From positions 6,451 to 70,450 of the forward strand of contig JAYVZE010000148.1 of the NCBI GenBank assembly GCA_043783625.1: a stretch of 64,000 nucleotides of DNA. The letters are read 5' to 3'. The DNA is from JAFDVL01 sp043783625 (GTDB taxonomy: Bacteria > Acidobacteriota > Blastocatellia > RBC074). Within the stretch, counting starts at the first letter, position 1; each line of letters opens with the position of its first letter. Below, piece by piece: positions 17,115 through 26,554 of the stretch. The notes under the pieces were generated by a model. The model worked only from the letters and a program-made list of their open reading frames with translations, had not been told where the DNA came from and made no database searches. The position numbers and the translations under genes were made by a program.

Positions 17115-17375
17115 CGCGTAGTTCTCCGTTTGGTTTTGATTAGAGCAGAATGTCAATAAAAGCTTTCAAGCGCAAATAAATCAGCTCCTGGTTTTCAAAA
17201 AGAATGCAGCATTTTTCTTTCACCTGTCATCTCTCAATGGCATTAACAAGAATCACAGGTGACATCTTTAATTCTCAAACTATTGTAAACAGAGCGATTT
17301 GAATTATTTGTAAATTAAGGCATACCACTTGCTCAAAGATACATAAGGCGTCGCGCATAAATAGGAGAAATTAAC

Positions 17376-17852
17376 ATGAAAAAAAATCTTACTTTATTGG
17401 CTACAATTCTACTCTGTTGTTCAATCGCTGTTTCAGTTGTTGCTCAGGAATCACAGCAAAAAAATCAATTGAGTGAAATCCGAAAACTTCTTGAGCAAGC
17501 GAATACTGACCATCAATTCGTAACAGTTAAAATTAAACCGGGTGGGCGAATCGGGGATTTCACCTCAAGCAATAAACCGCTTCCAAATGGTAAAACTCTC
17601 ACTGGGGAAATTTTATATGTTTCAGAGGTCGGATTCGGCTTAAAACAAATTATGGGCGAGCAAAAGGATTTTATGTATTTCGATGTAATTTCTGAAGTCA
17701 AACCAGCCAATAAAAACGTCGTAGAATGGAGTAAATTTGGTGATAACACTACGAAAGAAATAAAAAAGATTAGAAAGGCAATGACCCCAATTGGAGAGGC
17801 AATTATGGCAATTCCATTAATCATTTCAGGGAAAATAAGATTCTGCTGCTAA
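17376..17852 (+). CDS. Small secreted protein of unknown function
   Basis: TAGGAGAAATTAAC before the ATG is a good ribosome site, and the first 24 residues are a signal peptide ending VVAQ. The 158-residue product has a central beta-rich stretch (LTGEILYVSEVGFGLKQI, DFMYFDVISEVK) resembling a small barrel seen in other acidobacterial secreted proteins, followed by a charged segment and a hydrophobic segment near the C-terminus (IGEAIMAIPLIISG) that might contact the membrane. No family is recognised. A strong terminator follows directly. Confidence 0.7.
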   Translation: MKKNLTLLATILLCCSIAVSVVAQESQQKNQLSEIRKLLEQANTDHQFVTVKIKPGGRIGDFTSSNKPLPNGKTLTGEILYVSEVGFGLKQIMGEQKDFMYFDVISEVKPANKNVVEWSKFGDNTTKEIKKIRKAMTPIGEAIMAIPLIISGKIRFCC

Positions 17853-17856
17853 TTAA

Positions 17857-17887
17857 AAAGGGGTAGCAAAAATACTACCCCCCTTTC
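17857..17887. terminator. Bidirectional rho-independent terminator
   Basis: AAAGGGGTAG pairs with CTACCCCCCTTT around an eight-base loop (CAAAAATA) between the convergent secreted-protein and acnA genes. Runs of A on the left and T on the right allow use in both directions. Confidence 0.75.
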
Positions 17888-17907
17888 CCTTACAAATGAA
17901 AAACTAC

Positions 17908-20622
17908 TTAGGCTTTCGCAACCAACTGCCGCAACACATACGGCAAAATTCCGCCGTGCAGGTAATATTCAACCTCAATCGGCGTATCAATGCGCAGCGT
18001 GACTGGCACTTCCTGCTTGTCGCCATTCGCGCGATGAATTACCAGAGTCACGTCCATCATCGGTTTGATGCCTTCGACGACGCCTGTTAAATCAAAGCTT
18101 TCCGTTCCGTCCAGTCCGAGCGTTTGTGCGTTCGTGCCTTCTTTGAATTGACATGGCAGCACGCCCATTCCGACTAGATTAGAACGGTGAATGCGTTCGA
18201 AACTTTGCGCGATGACTGCGTTCACGCCCAATAACGACGTACCTTTCGCCGCCCAATCGCGTGAACTGCCTGTGCCGTATTCTTGTCCGGCTAAGACCAT
18301 CAACGGCGTTCCCGCTTCCTGATATTTCATTGCCGCATCATAAATGCTGAGCTGTTCGCCGCTTGGTTGCAGTTTGGTGACGCCGCCTTCTACGCCATCC
18401 ACCATCAAATTCTTGATGCGGACGTTGGCGAAGGTGCCGCGCGTCATAATGCGGTCATTGCCGCGCCGTGAACCGTACGAGTTGAAATCCGCCGGAGTCA
18501 CGCCGTTGGCTTGTAAATACACGCCAGCAGGCGAAGTCGCTTTGATTGAACCAGCGGGTGAAATGTGATCGGTTGTCACCGAATCACCGAAAATTGCGAG
18601 TGCGCGAGCGCCTTCAATATTTTTCGCTGTGCCAGCATCCATCCCGAAATTTTCAAAGAACGGCGGTTGCTGAATGTACGTTGAATTTTCATCCCATTTG
18701 TAAACATCGCCTGTCGTGCTGGGGATTTCGTTCCACAACGGATTTTCCGAAGTGAAATCGCTGTACAAGCGACGATATGTTTCAGCATCCATCGCCGCGC
18801 CCATCACGGCTTTGACTTCGTCAGCGGTCGGCCAAATGTCTTTTAAATACACATCCGCGCCGTCACTGCCTTTGCCAATCGGCTCCTGACTCATATCAAT
18901 GTTGACGCGGCCTGCGAGCGCGAACGCGACGACGAGCGGCGGCGACATCAGGAAGTTTGCTTTAATGTTTTGATGGACACGTGCTTCAAAGTTGCGGTTG
19001 CCGGAAAGCACGGAAGCCGCGATGATGTCGTTTTCGACAATCGCGCTTTCAATGCCGGAATCAAGCGGGCCGGAGTTGCCGATGCAAGTCGTGCAACCAT
19101 AACCAACTGTATTGAAGCCAATTTGATCGAGATAATTTTGCAAGCCCGTTTTATTGAGATATTCCGTGACGACGCGCGAACCTGGACCGAGCGATGTTTT
19201 GACGGACGGCTTTGGTTTCAGTCCTTTTTCGACGGCTTTTTTCGCTACTAATCCAGCAGCGAGCATGACGCCGGGATTTGAAGTATTGGTGCAAGACGTG
19301 ATCGCGGCGATGAGAACTTCACCGTGTCCAATTTCGACTGCCTGCGCGGTCGCGGCATTGTCGCTAATAGTCGCGGCAACTTTCCTGCTTAACTCTTCGG
19401 CGGGTTTGTTGTAGCCGCTTTCGTTGATCGGCTTGCTGAACAGACTGGTAAATGCAGATTTCAGGTTGCTGAGTTCAATGCGATCTTGCGGACGTTTCGG
19501 CCCCGCGACGCTGGGAACTACGTCAGCTAAATTTAATTCCAGCATTTGGCTATATTCAATGTCACCAGCTTTTGGCATTCCGAATAAGCCTTGCGCCTGG
19601 AAATAATTTCTAAATGAATCCACCTGTTCATCGGTGCGACCTGTGGCTTTCAGGTAGTTGCAGGTTTCTTCGTCAATCGGGAAGAATCCCATCGTCGCCC
19701 CGTATTCAGGTGCCATGTTCGCAATCGTAGCGCGATCCACGAGCGACAACGAAGTTGCGCCTTCGCCAAAATATTCAACGAATTTGCCGACGACTTTGGC
19801 TTTGCGCAACATTTCAGTGCAGGTCAAAACTAAATCCGTCGCCGTCACGCCTTCTTTCAATGAACCGTGCAAATGGAAGCCGACAACATCCGGTGTTAAG
19901 AAATAAACAGGCTGACCGAGCATTCCGGCTTCTGCTTCAATGCCGCCGACGCCCCAGCCAACAATGCCGAGACCGTTAATCATCGTCGTGTGCGAATCGG
20001 TTCCAACCAGCGTGTCAGGATAATAAACGCCGTCTTTATGCAGCACTCCTTTGGCTAAATATTCAAGGTTGACTTGATGGACAATGCCGATGCCGGGCGG
20101 CACGACTTTGAAGGTATCGAACGCCTGCATACCCCATTTCAAAAATTCATAGCGTTGGCGATTGCGCTGAAATTCGATTTCCATGTTTTTCGTTAGCGCG
20201 TCTGAAGTGCCGAAATAATCAACCTGGACGGAGTGATCCACAACCAAATCAACCGGCACGAGCGGCTCAATAACTTTCGGATTTTTGCCAAGTCCGGCAA
20301 CGGTCGAGCGCATCGCAGCCAAATCCACGAGGAGCGGCACGCCGGTGAAATCCTGCAAAACTACGCGGGCGACAACGAAAGGAATTTCAGCGGTGCGCGT
20401 TTCGTTGGCTTTCCAGTTTGCCAATACACGTACATCGCCTTCGCTAATTTTCAGACCGTCATAATTACGCAGCACTGATTCCAGTACGATGCGAATGCTG
20501 ACGGGCAATTTTGAGATGGCGGCGATGCCTTCTTTTTCCAGTTGCGGGAGCGAATAAAATTGTGCGGATTGACCTGTGCCAGTGGTGAATGATTGAAGGG
20601 AATTGAACAAATTGTGCGACAT
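17908..20622 (-). CDS. acnA: Aconitate hydratase A
   Basis: AcnA converts citrate to isocitrate in the TCA cycle with a [4Fe-4S] cluster. At 904 residues it matches the AcnA/IRP type. The cluster cysteines are seen in AAITSCTNTSNP and in GYGCTTCIGNSGP. Other signatures are TLVGTDSHTTMINGLG, GVGGIEAEAGMLGQP, the swivel-domain DSVTTDHISPAGSI, YGSRRGND and GSSRDWAAKG (substrate arginines). It appears to be a single-gene unit with a terminator downstream at 17.86 kb. Confidence 0.98.
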   Translation of the reverse strand: MSHNLFNSLQSFTTGTGQSAQFYSLPQLEKEGIAAISKLPVSIRIVLESVLRNYDGLKISEGDVRVLANWKANETRTAEIPFVVARVVLQDFTGVPLLVDLAAMRSTVAGLGKNPKVIEPLVPVDLVVDHSVQVDYFGTSDALTKNMEIEFQRNRQRYEFLKWGMQAFDTFKVVPPGIGIVHQVNLEYLAKGVLHKDGVYYPDTLVGTDSHTTMINGLGIVGWGVGGIEAEAGMLGQPVYFLTPDVVGFHLHGSLKEGVTATDLVLTCTEMLRKAKVVGKFVEYFGEGATSLSLVDRATIANMAPEYGATMGFFPIDEETCNYLKATGRTDEQVDSFRNYFQAQGLFGMPKAGDIEYSQMLELNLADVVPSVAGPKRPQDRIELSNLKSAFTSLFSKPINESGYNKPAEELSRKVAATISDNAATAQAVEIGHGEVLIAAITSCTNTSNPGVMLAAGLVAKKAVEKGLKPKPSVKTSLGPGSRVVTEYLNKTGLQNYLDQIGFNTVGYGCTTCIGNSGPLDSGIESAIVENDIIAASVLSGNRNFEARVHQNIKANFLMSPPLVVAFALAGRVNIDMSQEPIGKGSDGADVYLKDIWPTADEVKAVMGAAMDAETYRRLYSDFTSENPLWNEIPSTTGDVYKWDENSTYIQQPPFFENFGMDAGTAKNIEGARALAIFGDSVTTDHISPAGSIKATSPAGVYLQANGVTPADFNSYGSRRGNDRIMTRGTFANVRIKNLMVDGVEGGVTKLQPSGEQLSIYDAAMKYQEAGTPLMVLAGQEYGTGSSRDWAAKGTSLLGVNAVIAQSFERIHRSNLVGMGVLPCQFKEGTNAQTLGLDGTESFDLTGVVEGIKPMMDVTLVIHRANGDKQEVPVTLRIDTPIEVEYYLHGGILPYVLRQLVAKA

Positions 20623-20759
20623 ACGACCTCGTGGAAAAGTAATTAACAGTTCAATGAAAACAGCGAGTGTAAAGGTTATGACAAGAAGTCGTCAAGGACA
20701 GTACAGCAAGGCTCGCTGACAAATCACCCAACTGGTACTGAAACACTTCCCACAACATT

Positions 20760-20815
20760 CTCTTTTTAGTATTATACTCTTTAGAGATCGCTAATTCTTA
20801 TAATACCAAAAAGAG
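20760..20815 (+). promoter_or_regulatory. Palindrome overlapping the ribosome site of the AAA ATPase gene
   Basis: CTCTTTTTAGTATTATA (20760-20776) pairs with TATAATACCAAAAAGAG (20799-20815) with one mismatch and a 22-base spacer. The right arm contains the AAAAAGAG stretch that serves as the ribosome site for the ATG at 20823, so folding would hide it. The left arm includes TATACT, a possible -10 element. It may be an operator or a translational control hairpin. Confidence 0.5.
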
Positions 20816-20822
20816 AACAACC

Positions 20823-21974
20823 ATGAATAACCCATTTACACTGGAAACTGCTATTGGAGAAAACCGTTTAGTCAATCGTGTGAGCGAGCTTAAAACAGTT
20901 AAGCTCGCAATTCTGAATAGCGGAAAGCTTTTTGTCATTGGACCACGTCGCTATGGTAAAACATCGCTGATCCTCACCGCCGCAGAGCAACTTCGGAAAG
21001 AAAACGTAACTGTTCTTGATTACAACATAGAAGGATATACCAGCGTAGAATTGCTGGTGCGCACATTAGTCTCGGGTGCAGCCAACCTTTCCGGCAATCT
21101 TACACAAGCGGCAAAAAGTATTCGACAGTTTTTCTCGACACTTCAACCTAGTGTAACGGCTGGGGTTGATGGAACGATTTCTGCCAGCTTAGGCATCAAA
21201 ACGCCAGAAGCTCATGAACAAGCTCCGCTCTTAATGGAGGCGCTTAATAGTCTGGAAAAATTAGCGGCGCATTCCAAGCGAAAAGTTGGCGTGGTTTTGG
21301 ATGAATTTCAGTACTTGCTCAAGCTGGGCGGCGTAGGCATTGAAGGTCAGCTTCGCGCCGCGATCCAAACACATCGGCACATTGGCTATGTCTTTGCAGG
21401 CTCACAAACCTCGTTGATTTCCGATATGGTCAATAATCCGGCGCGACCATTTTATCGAATGGGGGAAAATCTTTTCGTGGCAGAAATTCCGCGTCCAGAA
21501 TTTATTGAGTTTCTGAAAGAAGGCTTTCAGGCAATTAAATGCAAATCTGACCCGGAAGCTTTAGATGCGATTTTAAATCTTGCAGAAGATGTGCCATATA
21601 ATGTTCAGGCACTCGCTCGAGCCTGTTGGGAAGAAGTCAGGCAGCAACAATCCAAATCTCTTTCTGTTGCACTCGTCACGTCAGTTCACAGCCAATTAAT
21701 CCGCAGCAATGCTCCAATTTACGCGCCGCTCTGGGCAATACTCACCGTTAACCAACAGAAAGCCTTATCGGCAGCGTCCATGTACAGACAACAATTGCTG
21801 ACACGCCCAATTCTAAAGCAATATGATGTCTCACCAGGCACGATGCAAAAAGCGTTACAAGCACTGGAAAACAATGCTATGCTCCGGCGCGATTACCAAA
21901 CTGGTACAGTAACTTATCGTTTTGAAGACCCATTTTTTAAAGCGTGGGTGATTCGGACTACCGTCACTTCCTGA
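20823..21974 (+). CDS. AAA/STAND-type ATPase with C-terminal winged-helix region
   Basis: The 383-residue protein resembles archaeal-type ATPases. The Walker A motif GPRRYGKTS is at about residues 40-48 and Walker B VGVVLDEFQYL near 155; a sensor-like FAGSQTSLI follows near 198. The C-terminal part (about 300-383) ends in LKQYDVSPGTMQKALQALENNAML and DPFFKAWV, as in the DUF234/winged-helix tail of these proteins. Their biological role is mostly unknown. The gene stands alone, three bases from the convergent sialidase-like gene. Confidence 0.85.
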   Translation: MNNPFTLETAIGENRLVNRVSELKTVKLAILNSGKLFVIGPRRYGKTSLILTAAEQLRKENVTVLDYNIEGYTSVELLVRTLVSGAANLSGNLTQAAKSIRQFFSTLQPSVTAGVDGTISASLGIKTPEAHEQAPLLMEALNSLEKLAAHSKRKVGVVLDEFQYLLKLGGVGIEGQLRAAIQTHRHIGYVFAGSQTSLISDMVNNPARPFYRMGENLFVAEIPRPEFIEFLKEGFQAIKCKSDPEALDAILNLAEDVPYNVQALARACWEEVRQQQSKSLSVALVTSVHSQLIRSNAPIYAPLWAILTVNQQKALSAASMYRQQLLTRPILKQYDVSPGTMQKALQALENNAMLRRDYQTGTVTYRFEDPFFKAWVIRTTVTS

Positions 21975-21977
21975 CGA

Positions 21978-23225
21978 TTATTTAGCGTCGCCTTCCATCA
22001 CCCACTCTTCATTAAAATGTGCGTGCTTGATTGTCTTTCGTTGTTCCTTGCCATCCTTGTCTTTGCTAACTTCTTTTTTGTTCAAGTGAAGGCTGTAGCT
22101 CGCGTGAAGGCTCCCGTCTTTCGCTTGAATAATCGAAGGATAATGATAGCGTCCTGATTCTGCGCCTGCGGGATCGAGTTCAAGATGTCTTTTCCATTTC
22201 CAGGTTTTTCCTTCGTCATCAGAAATTTCTACGGCTAAGGAATGGCGTCCGTCTTGCGTGTCATTCGAAATCAAAGCCCAATGCCCGTTGCGCAGCCCGA
22301 TAATTTCGGCCCCTGAACCGGGATTTGGATGAATGCTATCTGTCACCGGAGTCCAGGTTTCTCCGTTGTCTTTTGATTCGCTCTGGTGCAGCCGTTTCGG
22401 AGCCGGACCGTTGTCGCGCATCAGTGTATACAGCGTTCCGTCTTTGCGTCGCACAATGCTGGGCTGAATATTTCCGCCGCCGACTAACGGCGTGCTCGTA
22501 TGCCAGTTCTTGCCCCAATCATCCGAAATTGCCATTAAGGAAATTGAAAATCCATCGGAATACAAAGGAACAATCAGCCGTTTATTATCGAGCACAAACG
22601 GATGCGCACGCGTCATCCATCCAAGTCGTCGCGTCAATTTATCGCCAGCCATTTTACGCATTCGTGCGATGTACGCTTCAAGTTTTTCTTTGGGATACTC
22701 AGACGAAAGCGCGTTCGTTCCCAGCAGTTGATCCATCGCTTTATTGACTCCGTCAGCGAATTCCTGACCGGGCGTGACGTGCATCACTTCCTGCACATCC
22801 CATTTCGGCACACCATCCCCTGTCCAACGCGAAGCAATTTTGTATTTCATCAAAGCGCTCTCCCATTGATTCGCCAGAATCGTCGGCCACATCAACCAGA
22901 GCCTTCCCTGCGGATCAACAAACATCGTGCAATTCGTATCGGGATAGCCCGGAGTGTCCGCCATTGTGAAGCGCGGCGACCATTGCTTCGCACCTTTTTT
23001 CAAGCGCGCACCTTCAACGAGAACATCATCGGCAGTTCGCTCGCCGGAGCCGTGAAACCAACAGACAAGCAAATCTCCGTTCGGAGCTTCGACGATGCAC
23101 GAGGCGTGATTGTGCCAATGCTCTAAAGGGAAAATTAGTTCGGAAGTCAGGAATGGTTTAGATTGCCCGAAGGAAACTGAGAGAAGTCCGAAAAAGGCAA
23201 AAAGCAGCGATGTTAGTTGTTTCAT
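21978..23225 (-). CDS. Secreted sialidase-like BNR-repeat protein
   Basis: The 415-residue protein has a signal peptide (MKQLTSLLFAFFGLLSVSFG) and a six-bladed propeller pattern with several Asp-box repeats: SDDWGKNWHT, SKDNGETWTP and SDDEGKTWKW. The N-terminal NHASCIVEAPNGDLLVCWF is typical of the exo-alpha-sialidase-like group. In this family substrates are often uncertain, and some members act on other sugars. The neighbour at 23.3 kb is a Tat-exported sugar isomerase-like protein, which suggests extracytoplasmic sugar handling. NanE at 56.2 kb would fit sialic acid or ManNAc use but is not linked. Confidence 0.85.
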   Translation of the reverse strand: MKQLTSLLFAFFGLLSVSFGQSKPFLTSELIFPLEHWHNHASCIVEAPNGDLLVCWFHGSGERTADDVLVEGARLKKGAKQWSPRFTMADTPGYPDTNCTMFVDPQGRLWLMWPTILANQWESALMKYKIASRWTGDGVPKWDVQEVMHVTPGQEFADGVNKAMDQLLGTNALSSEYPKEKLEAYIARMRKMAGDKLTRRLGWMTRAHPFVLDNKRLIVPLYSDGFSISLMAISDDWGKNWHTSTPLVGGGNIQPSIVRRKDGTLYTLMRDNGPAPKRLHQSESKDNGETWTPVTDSIHPNPGSGAEIIGLRNGHWALISNDTQDGRHSLAVEISDDEGKTWKWKRHLELDPAGAESGRYHYPSIIQAKDGSLHASYSLHLNKKEVSKDKDGKEQRKTIKHAHFNEEWVMEGDAK

Positions 23226-23252
23226 GATTTTTTAAAGAGAAGAAAACCAAAA

Positions 23253-23327
23253 AGAATTTAGACAGGATTGACACGATTAACAAGATTTACGGAATAAGCA
23301 TTTCATCCTGTTAATCCTGTCTAATTC
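23253..23327. repeat. Imperfect inverted repeat
   Basis: AGAATTTAGACAGGATTGAC at the left pairs imperfectly with ATCCTGTTAATCCTGTCTAA at the right, around a short loop near ATTTACGGAATAAGCATTT. It occupies the gap between the sialidase-like and isomerase-like genes. The sequence resembles dispersed palindromes containing ATCCTGTTAATCCTGTC; I know this motif only by general impression. Confidence 0.55.
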
Positions 23328-23336
23328 TTTCTTTGA

Positions 23337-24215
23337 TTACGCGCCAAGTGCCTGTTTGCAATACGCCACACATTTTTTCATCTCGGCTATCGTGTCTGCG
23401 CCTTTATATTCGTACTCAATATTCGCCGGAATTTTCCATTTATTTTTCTTGAGCAATTCCAGCACTGGTTTGATTGGCGTATCGCCTTCGCCGAAGACCA
23501 CATTTTCGCCCTGATTTTTCTTGCGGTCTTTGATGTGCAACGTCACGATGCGGTCGTGATGTTTGTTCAGATAATCTACGGCGTCAAAACCTGCGGCGGT
23601 GAAATGTCCGATGTCGAGGTTGGCGCAGATGTATTCTGACATCCCGTTCATGGCGTTGGTGAAATCATCCGGTGTAGCGAATTCGTTCGCCACGATTCTT
23701 GAATGATTATGCATCCCGACACGAATTTTGTATTTTTTGGCAAACGGGTCTACGCGCTTCGCGGTCGTCACATTTGAAGAAGCGGTAATTATTTTGACGC
23801 CTAAAGCCTGCGCCATTTTGAAGCCGCGTTCAATTTCTTCGTCGGTGAAATTTTCGCGGAAGCTGTAATAGTAGGCGTAAAGATTGACTCCCGCCGCATC
23901 GAATTTTCTGCGAATAGCTTTGAATTCATCCAGCGAAACGCTCAATCGCCATTTGCGCAAATCGTCCGGGTTTAAGCCTTTTGGTTCGGCATGTCCCGAC
24001 CACATTTCGCAACTATTGATGCCGACTTCAACGTAGCCTTTGATCGCTTCATCCAGCGTACGATCACGAAAGCTGTAACTTTGTGCGCCGATTTGCACAC
24101 CGGCAAATTTTGAATTCGGCTTGGCGGCCGCAAAAATATTTTCGCCTGACAAAGTAGTTGCGGCGAGGCTGCCCAGCATTAATTTATTCCATTCTCTGCG
24201 ATTTAATTTCGTCAT
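23337..24215 (-). CDS. Tat-exported sugar phosphate isomerase/epimerase-like protein
   Basis: The ATG at 24215 has a strong AAAGGAG ribosome site and starts a twin-arginine signal (NRREWNKLMLGSLAA, arginines at 6-7). The 292-residue product has the xylose-isomerase-like TIM barrel: GAQSYSFRD, SCEMWSGH, MHNHSRI, NLDIGHFTAAG and HIKDRKKNQGEN carry the histidines and acidic residues that bind metal in this fold. Members act on sugars or inositols, but the exact substrate cannot be read from sequence. It probably functions in the periplasm with the neighbouring sialidase-like protein. Confidence 0.88.
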   Translation of the reverse strand: MTKLNRREWNKLMLGSLAATTLSGENIFAAAKPNSKFAGVQIGAQSYSFRDRTLDEAIKGYVEVGINSCEMWSGHAEPKGLNPDDLRKWRLSVSLDEFKAIRRKFDAAGVNLYAYYYSFRENFTDEEIERGFKMAQALGVKIITASSNVTTAKRVDPFAKKYKIRVGMHNHSRIVANEFATPDDFTNAMNGMSEYICANLDIGHFTAAGFDAVDYLNKHHDRIVTLHIKDRKKNQGENVVFGEGDTPIKPVLELLKKNKWKIPANIEYEYKGADTIAEMKKCVAYCKQALGA

Positions 24216-24308
24216 TTGGTTGCTCCTTTGCTTTCTTTTTATGGGAGAGCTTCGTAACATTCGAGATTGCGATTTTACTGGTGCAGCTGGAGAAATCAAA
24301 CACCGCCG

Positions 24309-25043
24309 ATGAAAATTCAAAAAGAACGCCTCGATAAATTAATGGTAGCACGTGGGCTGGCGGAATCGTGCGCGAAAGCACAAGCCCTCATTATCGCCGG
24401 AAATGTATTTTCACAACAGCAACGCCTTGATAAACCGGGCTTGCTGCTTAATCTCGAAGCTGAAATTACGCTCAAAGAAATAATGCCCTACGTCAGTCGT
24501 GGCGGATTAAAATTAGCTGCCGCGCTGGATGAATTCAAGCTGGATGTTGCGGGATTTACCTGTCTTGATATTGGTGCTTCCACCGGAGGCTTCACCGATT
24601 GTTTGCTGCAACGAGGTGCAAAAAATATCGTCGCTTTAGATGTCGGGCATGGACAATTTGCGTGGAAATTGCGACAAGACCCGCGTATCGAAGTCCGCGA
24701 ACATGTCAACGCCCGTTTTTTACAGCCGCAGGATTTTCAGGAAAAATTTGATCTGGTGGTTTGTGATGTTTCTTTTATTTCATTGAAATTGATCCTGCCT
24801 GTTATTCCAGCTTTGCTGAAAAAAGCTGCCTGTGTCGTTACCCTGATTAAGCCGCAATTTGAAGTCAGACGCGACGAGGTCGGCATCGGCGGTATTGTCC
24901 GCGACGAAGCATTACAGCTTCGCGTAATTGAAGAAGTAACTGATTGCGCCAAAACTCAGAAGTTTAACTTGCGCGGAGTCATTGATTCACCCATTTCAGG
25001 GCAGGATGGAAATCGTGAATTTCTCGCGTGTTTTTCACTATGA
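24309..25043 (+). CDS. tlyA: TlyA family rRNA 2'-O-methyltransferase / hemolysin-like protein
   Basis: The ATG at 24309 gives the canonical 244-residue protein starting MKIQKERLDKLMVARGL; the frame is open further upstream but that part overlaps the divergent isomerase promoter. Residues 5-65 are an S4 RNA-binding domain (RLDKLMVARGLAESCAKAQ), followed by an FtsJ-type methyltransferase domain with the SAM motif CLDIGASTGGFTDCLL and the sequence VALDVGHGQ. TlyA methylates cytidines in 16S and 23S rRNA; the same proteins are often labelled hemolysins. Catalytic residues cannot be confirmed individually here. Confidence 0.92.
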   Translation: MKIQKERLDKLMVARGLAESCAKAQALIIAGNVFSQQQRLDKPGLLLNLEAEITLKEIMPYVSRGGLKLAAALDEFKLDVAGFTCLDIGASTGGFTDCLLQRGAKNIVALDVGHGQFAWKLRQDPRIEVREHVNARFLQPQDFQEKFDLVVCDVSFISLKLILPVIPALLKKAACVVTLIKPQFEVRRDEVGIGGIVRDEALQLRVIEEVTDCAKTQKFNLRGVIDSPISGQDGNREFLACFSL

Positions 25044-25164
25044 AAATGCCGCATTGTATTTCTTGCTTGAGTATTTTGGCTCATCCAGTGTAAAACTATC
25101 GCCTTCATGTTCCCCGCTTTTGAAATGCTCGCCCCGAAATTGACAACTACAAGGAAAATCGTTC

Positions 25165-26487
25165 ATGAGTCAAAAACAGGAATTACTAAATAAGATCGCT
25201 GATCGTAGTGCGCGCATCGGTGTAATTGGATTGGGTTACGTCGGATTACCGCTCGCGGTGGAATTTGCGCACTCCAATTTTCGGGCGACCGGCTTTGAGA
25301 TTGATACTAAAAAAGCCGCCTCAATCAACAGCGGAATTTCGCACATCATTGATGTTCCTTCAGAAGTAGTGGCCAAATTGGTCAGTGCTGAAAAGTTGAA
25401 TGCGACCACTGATTTTGCTGAACTCGCGCTGATGGACATCATTATTATTTGTGTGCCAACGCCGTTACGCAAAACCAAAGAACCAGACGTCTCCTACATT
25501 CTCGCCGCCGCTGATAAAATTCAGGCGACTCTGCGTCCCGGACAACTCGTAATTCTTGAATCCACGACGTACCCCGGCACAACGGACGAAGTCCTGCGCC
25601 CGATGTTTGATGAAAAAGGATTCGTCATTGATCAGGATTATTTCCTGGCGTTTTCGCCGGAGCGGGTAGACCCCGGGAATCCGCAATTCCAAACAAAAAA
25701 CATTCCGAAAGTCGTCGGCGGCGTCACCGCTGATAGTACTGAAATTGCTGCCACCGCCTATGAATGCGTAGTGAATACCGTTCATCGTGTCGGCTCTGCG
25801 CGTGCGGCTGAAATGGCAAAATTGCTGGAAAATACGTTCCGTGCGGTCAACATTGGAATGGTCAATGAACTTTCGCAATTGTGCTACACGCTGGGCATTG
25901 ATTCGTGGGAAGTCATCGAAGCTGCCGCGACGAAACCGTTCGGCTTCATGGCATTTTATCCCGGCCCTGGCATTGGCGGACATTGCATTCCGCTTGACCC
26001 GCATTACCTGTCGTGGAAAGCCCGGATGCACGGCTTTGAAGCGCGGTTTATTTCACTGGCTGAAGAAGTCAATTCCACCATGCCGCAGCATATTGTTGAG
26101 CTGGTTTCCACTGGACTCAACAAACATCGCAAAGCCGTGAATGGATCAAAAGTTCTGATTCTTGGTGTTGCTTACAAACGCGACATTGATGATATGCGCG
26201 AAAGTCCGGCATTGCCGATTATTGAAAAACTGGAAAAACTCGGCGCGGAAATCAGCTTCCACGATCCCCACGTTAACGAAGTCATTTTTGAAACCGGACA
26301 CAGAATGACAACTGTCCCATTGACGGAACAGGTCGTGACGGAAGCTGATTGCGTAGTCATTGTCACCGATCATCGCAGCGTAGATTATCGCTGGATCATC
26401 GAACGCGCCAAGCTGATCGTAGATTCGCGCAACACAACCCGCGATTTCAAAAATACGGAATTCGCGGAAAAAATCATCAGGCTATAA
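25165..26487 (+). CDS. UDP-sugar 6-dehydrogenase (UDP-N-acetylglucosamine type, WbpA-like)
   Basis: The 440-residue enzyme oxidises the 6-hydroxyl of a nucleotide sugar to a carboxylate in two steps with NAD. The nucleotide-binding loop IGLGYVGLPLA is at residues 20-31, ESTTYPGTTDEVL near 132, FSPERVDPGN near 165, and the catalytic cysteine is in PGIGGHCIPLDP near residue 274. The C-terminal domain contains VLILGVAYKRDIDDMRESPA. These motifs, especially FSPERVDPGN and YPGTT, favour the UDP-N-acetylglucosamine/galactosamine group over Ugd. It probably supplies uronic acids for surface polysaccharide; no other sugar biosynthesis genes are adjacent. Confidence 0.9.
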   Translation: MSQKQELLNKIADRSARIGVIGLGYVGLPLAVEFAHSNFRATGFEIDTKKAASINSGISHIIDVPSEVVAKLVSAEKLNATTDFAELALMDIIIICVPTPLRKTKEPDVSYILAAADKIQATLRPGQLVILESTTYPGTTDEVLRPMFDEKGFVIDQDYFLAFSPERVDPGNPQFQTKNIPKVVGGVTADSTEIAATAYECVVNTVHRVGSARAAEMAKLLENTFRAVNIGMVNELSQLCYTLGIDSWEVIEAAATKPFGFMAFYPGPGIGGHCIPLDPHYLSWKARMHGFEARFISLAEEVNSTMPQHIVELVSTGLNKHRKAVNGSKVLILGVAYKRDIDDMRESPALPIIEKLEKLGAEISFHDPHVNEVIFETGHRMTTVPLTEQVVTEADCVVIVTDHRSVDYRWIIERAKLIVDSRNTTRDFKNTEFAEKIIRL

Positions 26488-26501
26488 GTGCTGAGAAAAG
26501 T

Positions 26502-26546
26502 AGTGCTGAGTACTGAGTCAAAAGTCCTGAGAACTCAGCACTTTTT
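26502..26546 (+). terminator. Hairpin followed by T-tract
   Basis: AGTGCTGAG (26502-26510) pairs with CTCAGCACT (26534-26542), followed by TTTT. The sequence carries several related direct repeats (AGTGCTGAG, GTACTGAG, GTCCTGAG). It fits a terminator for the dehydrogenase gene but could also be a dispersed repeat of the AGTGCTGAGTACTGAGT type. Confidence 0.55.
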
Positions 26547-26554
26547 ACGTTCCC

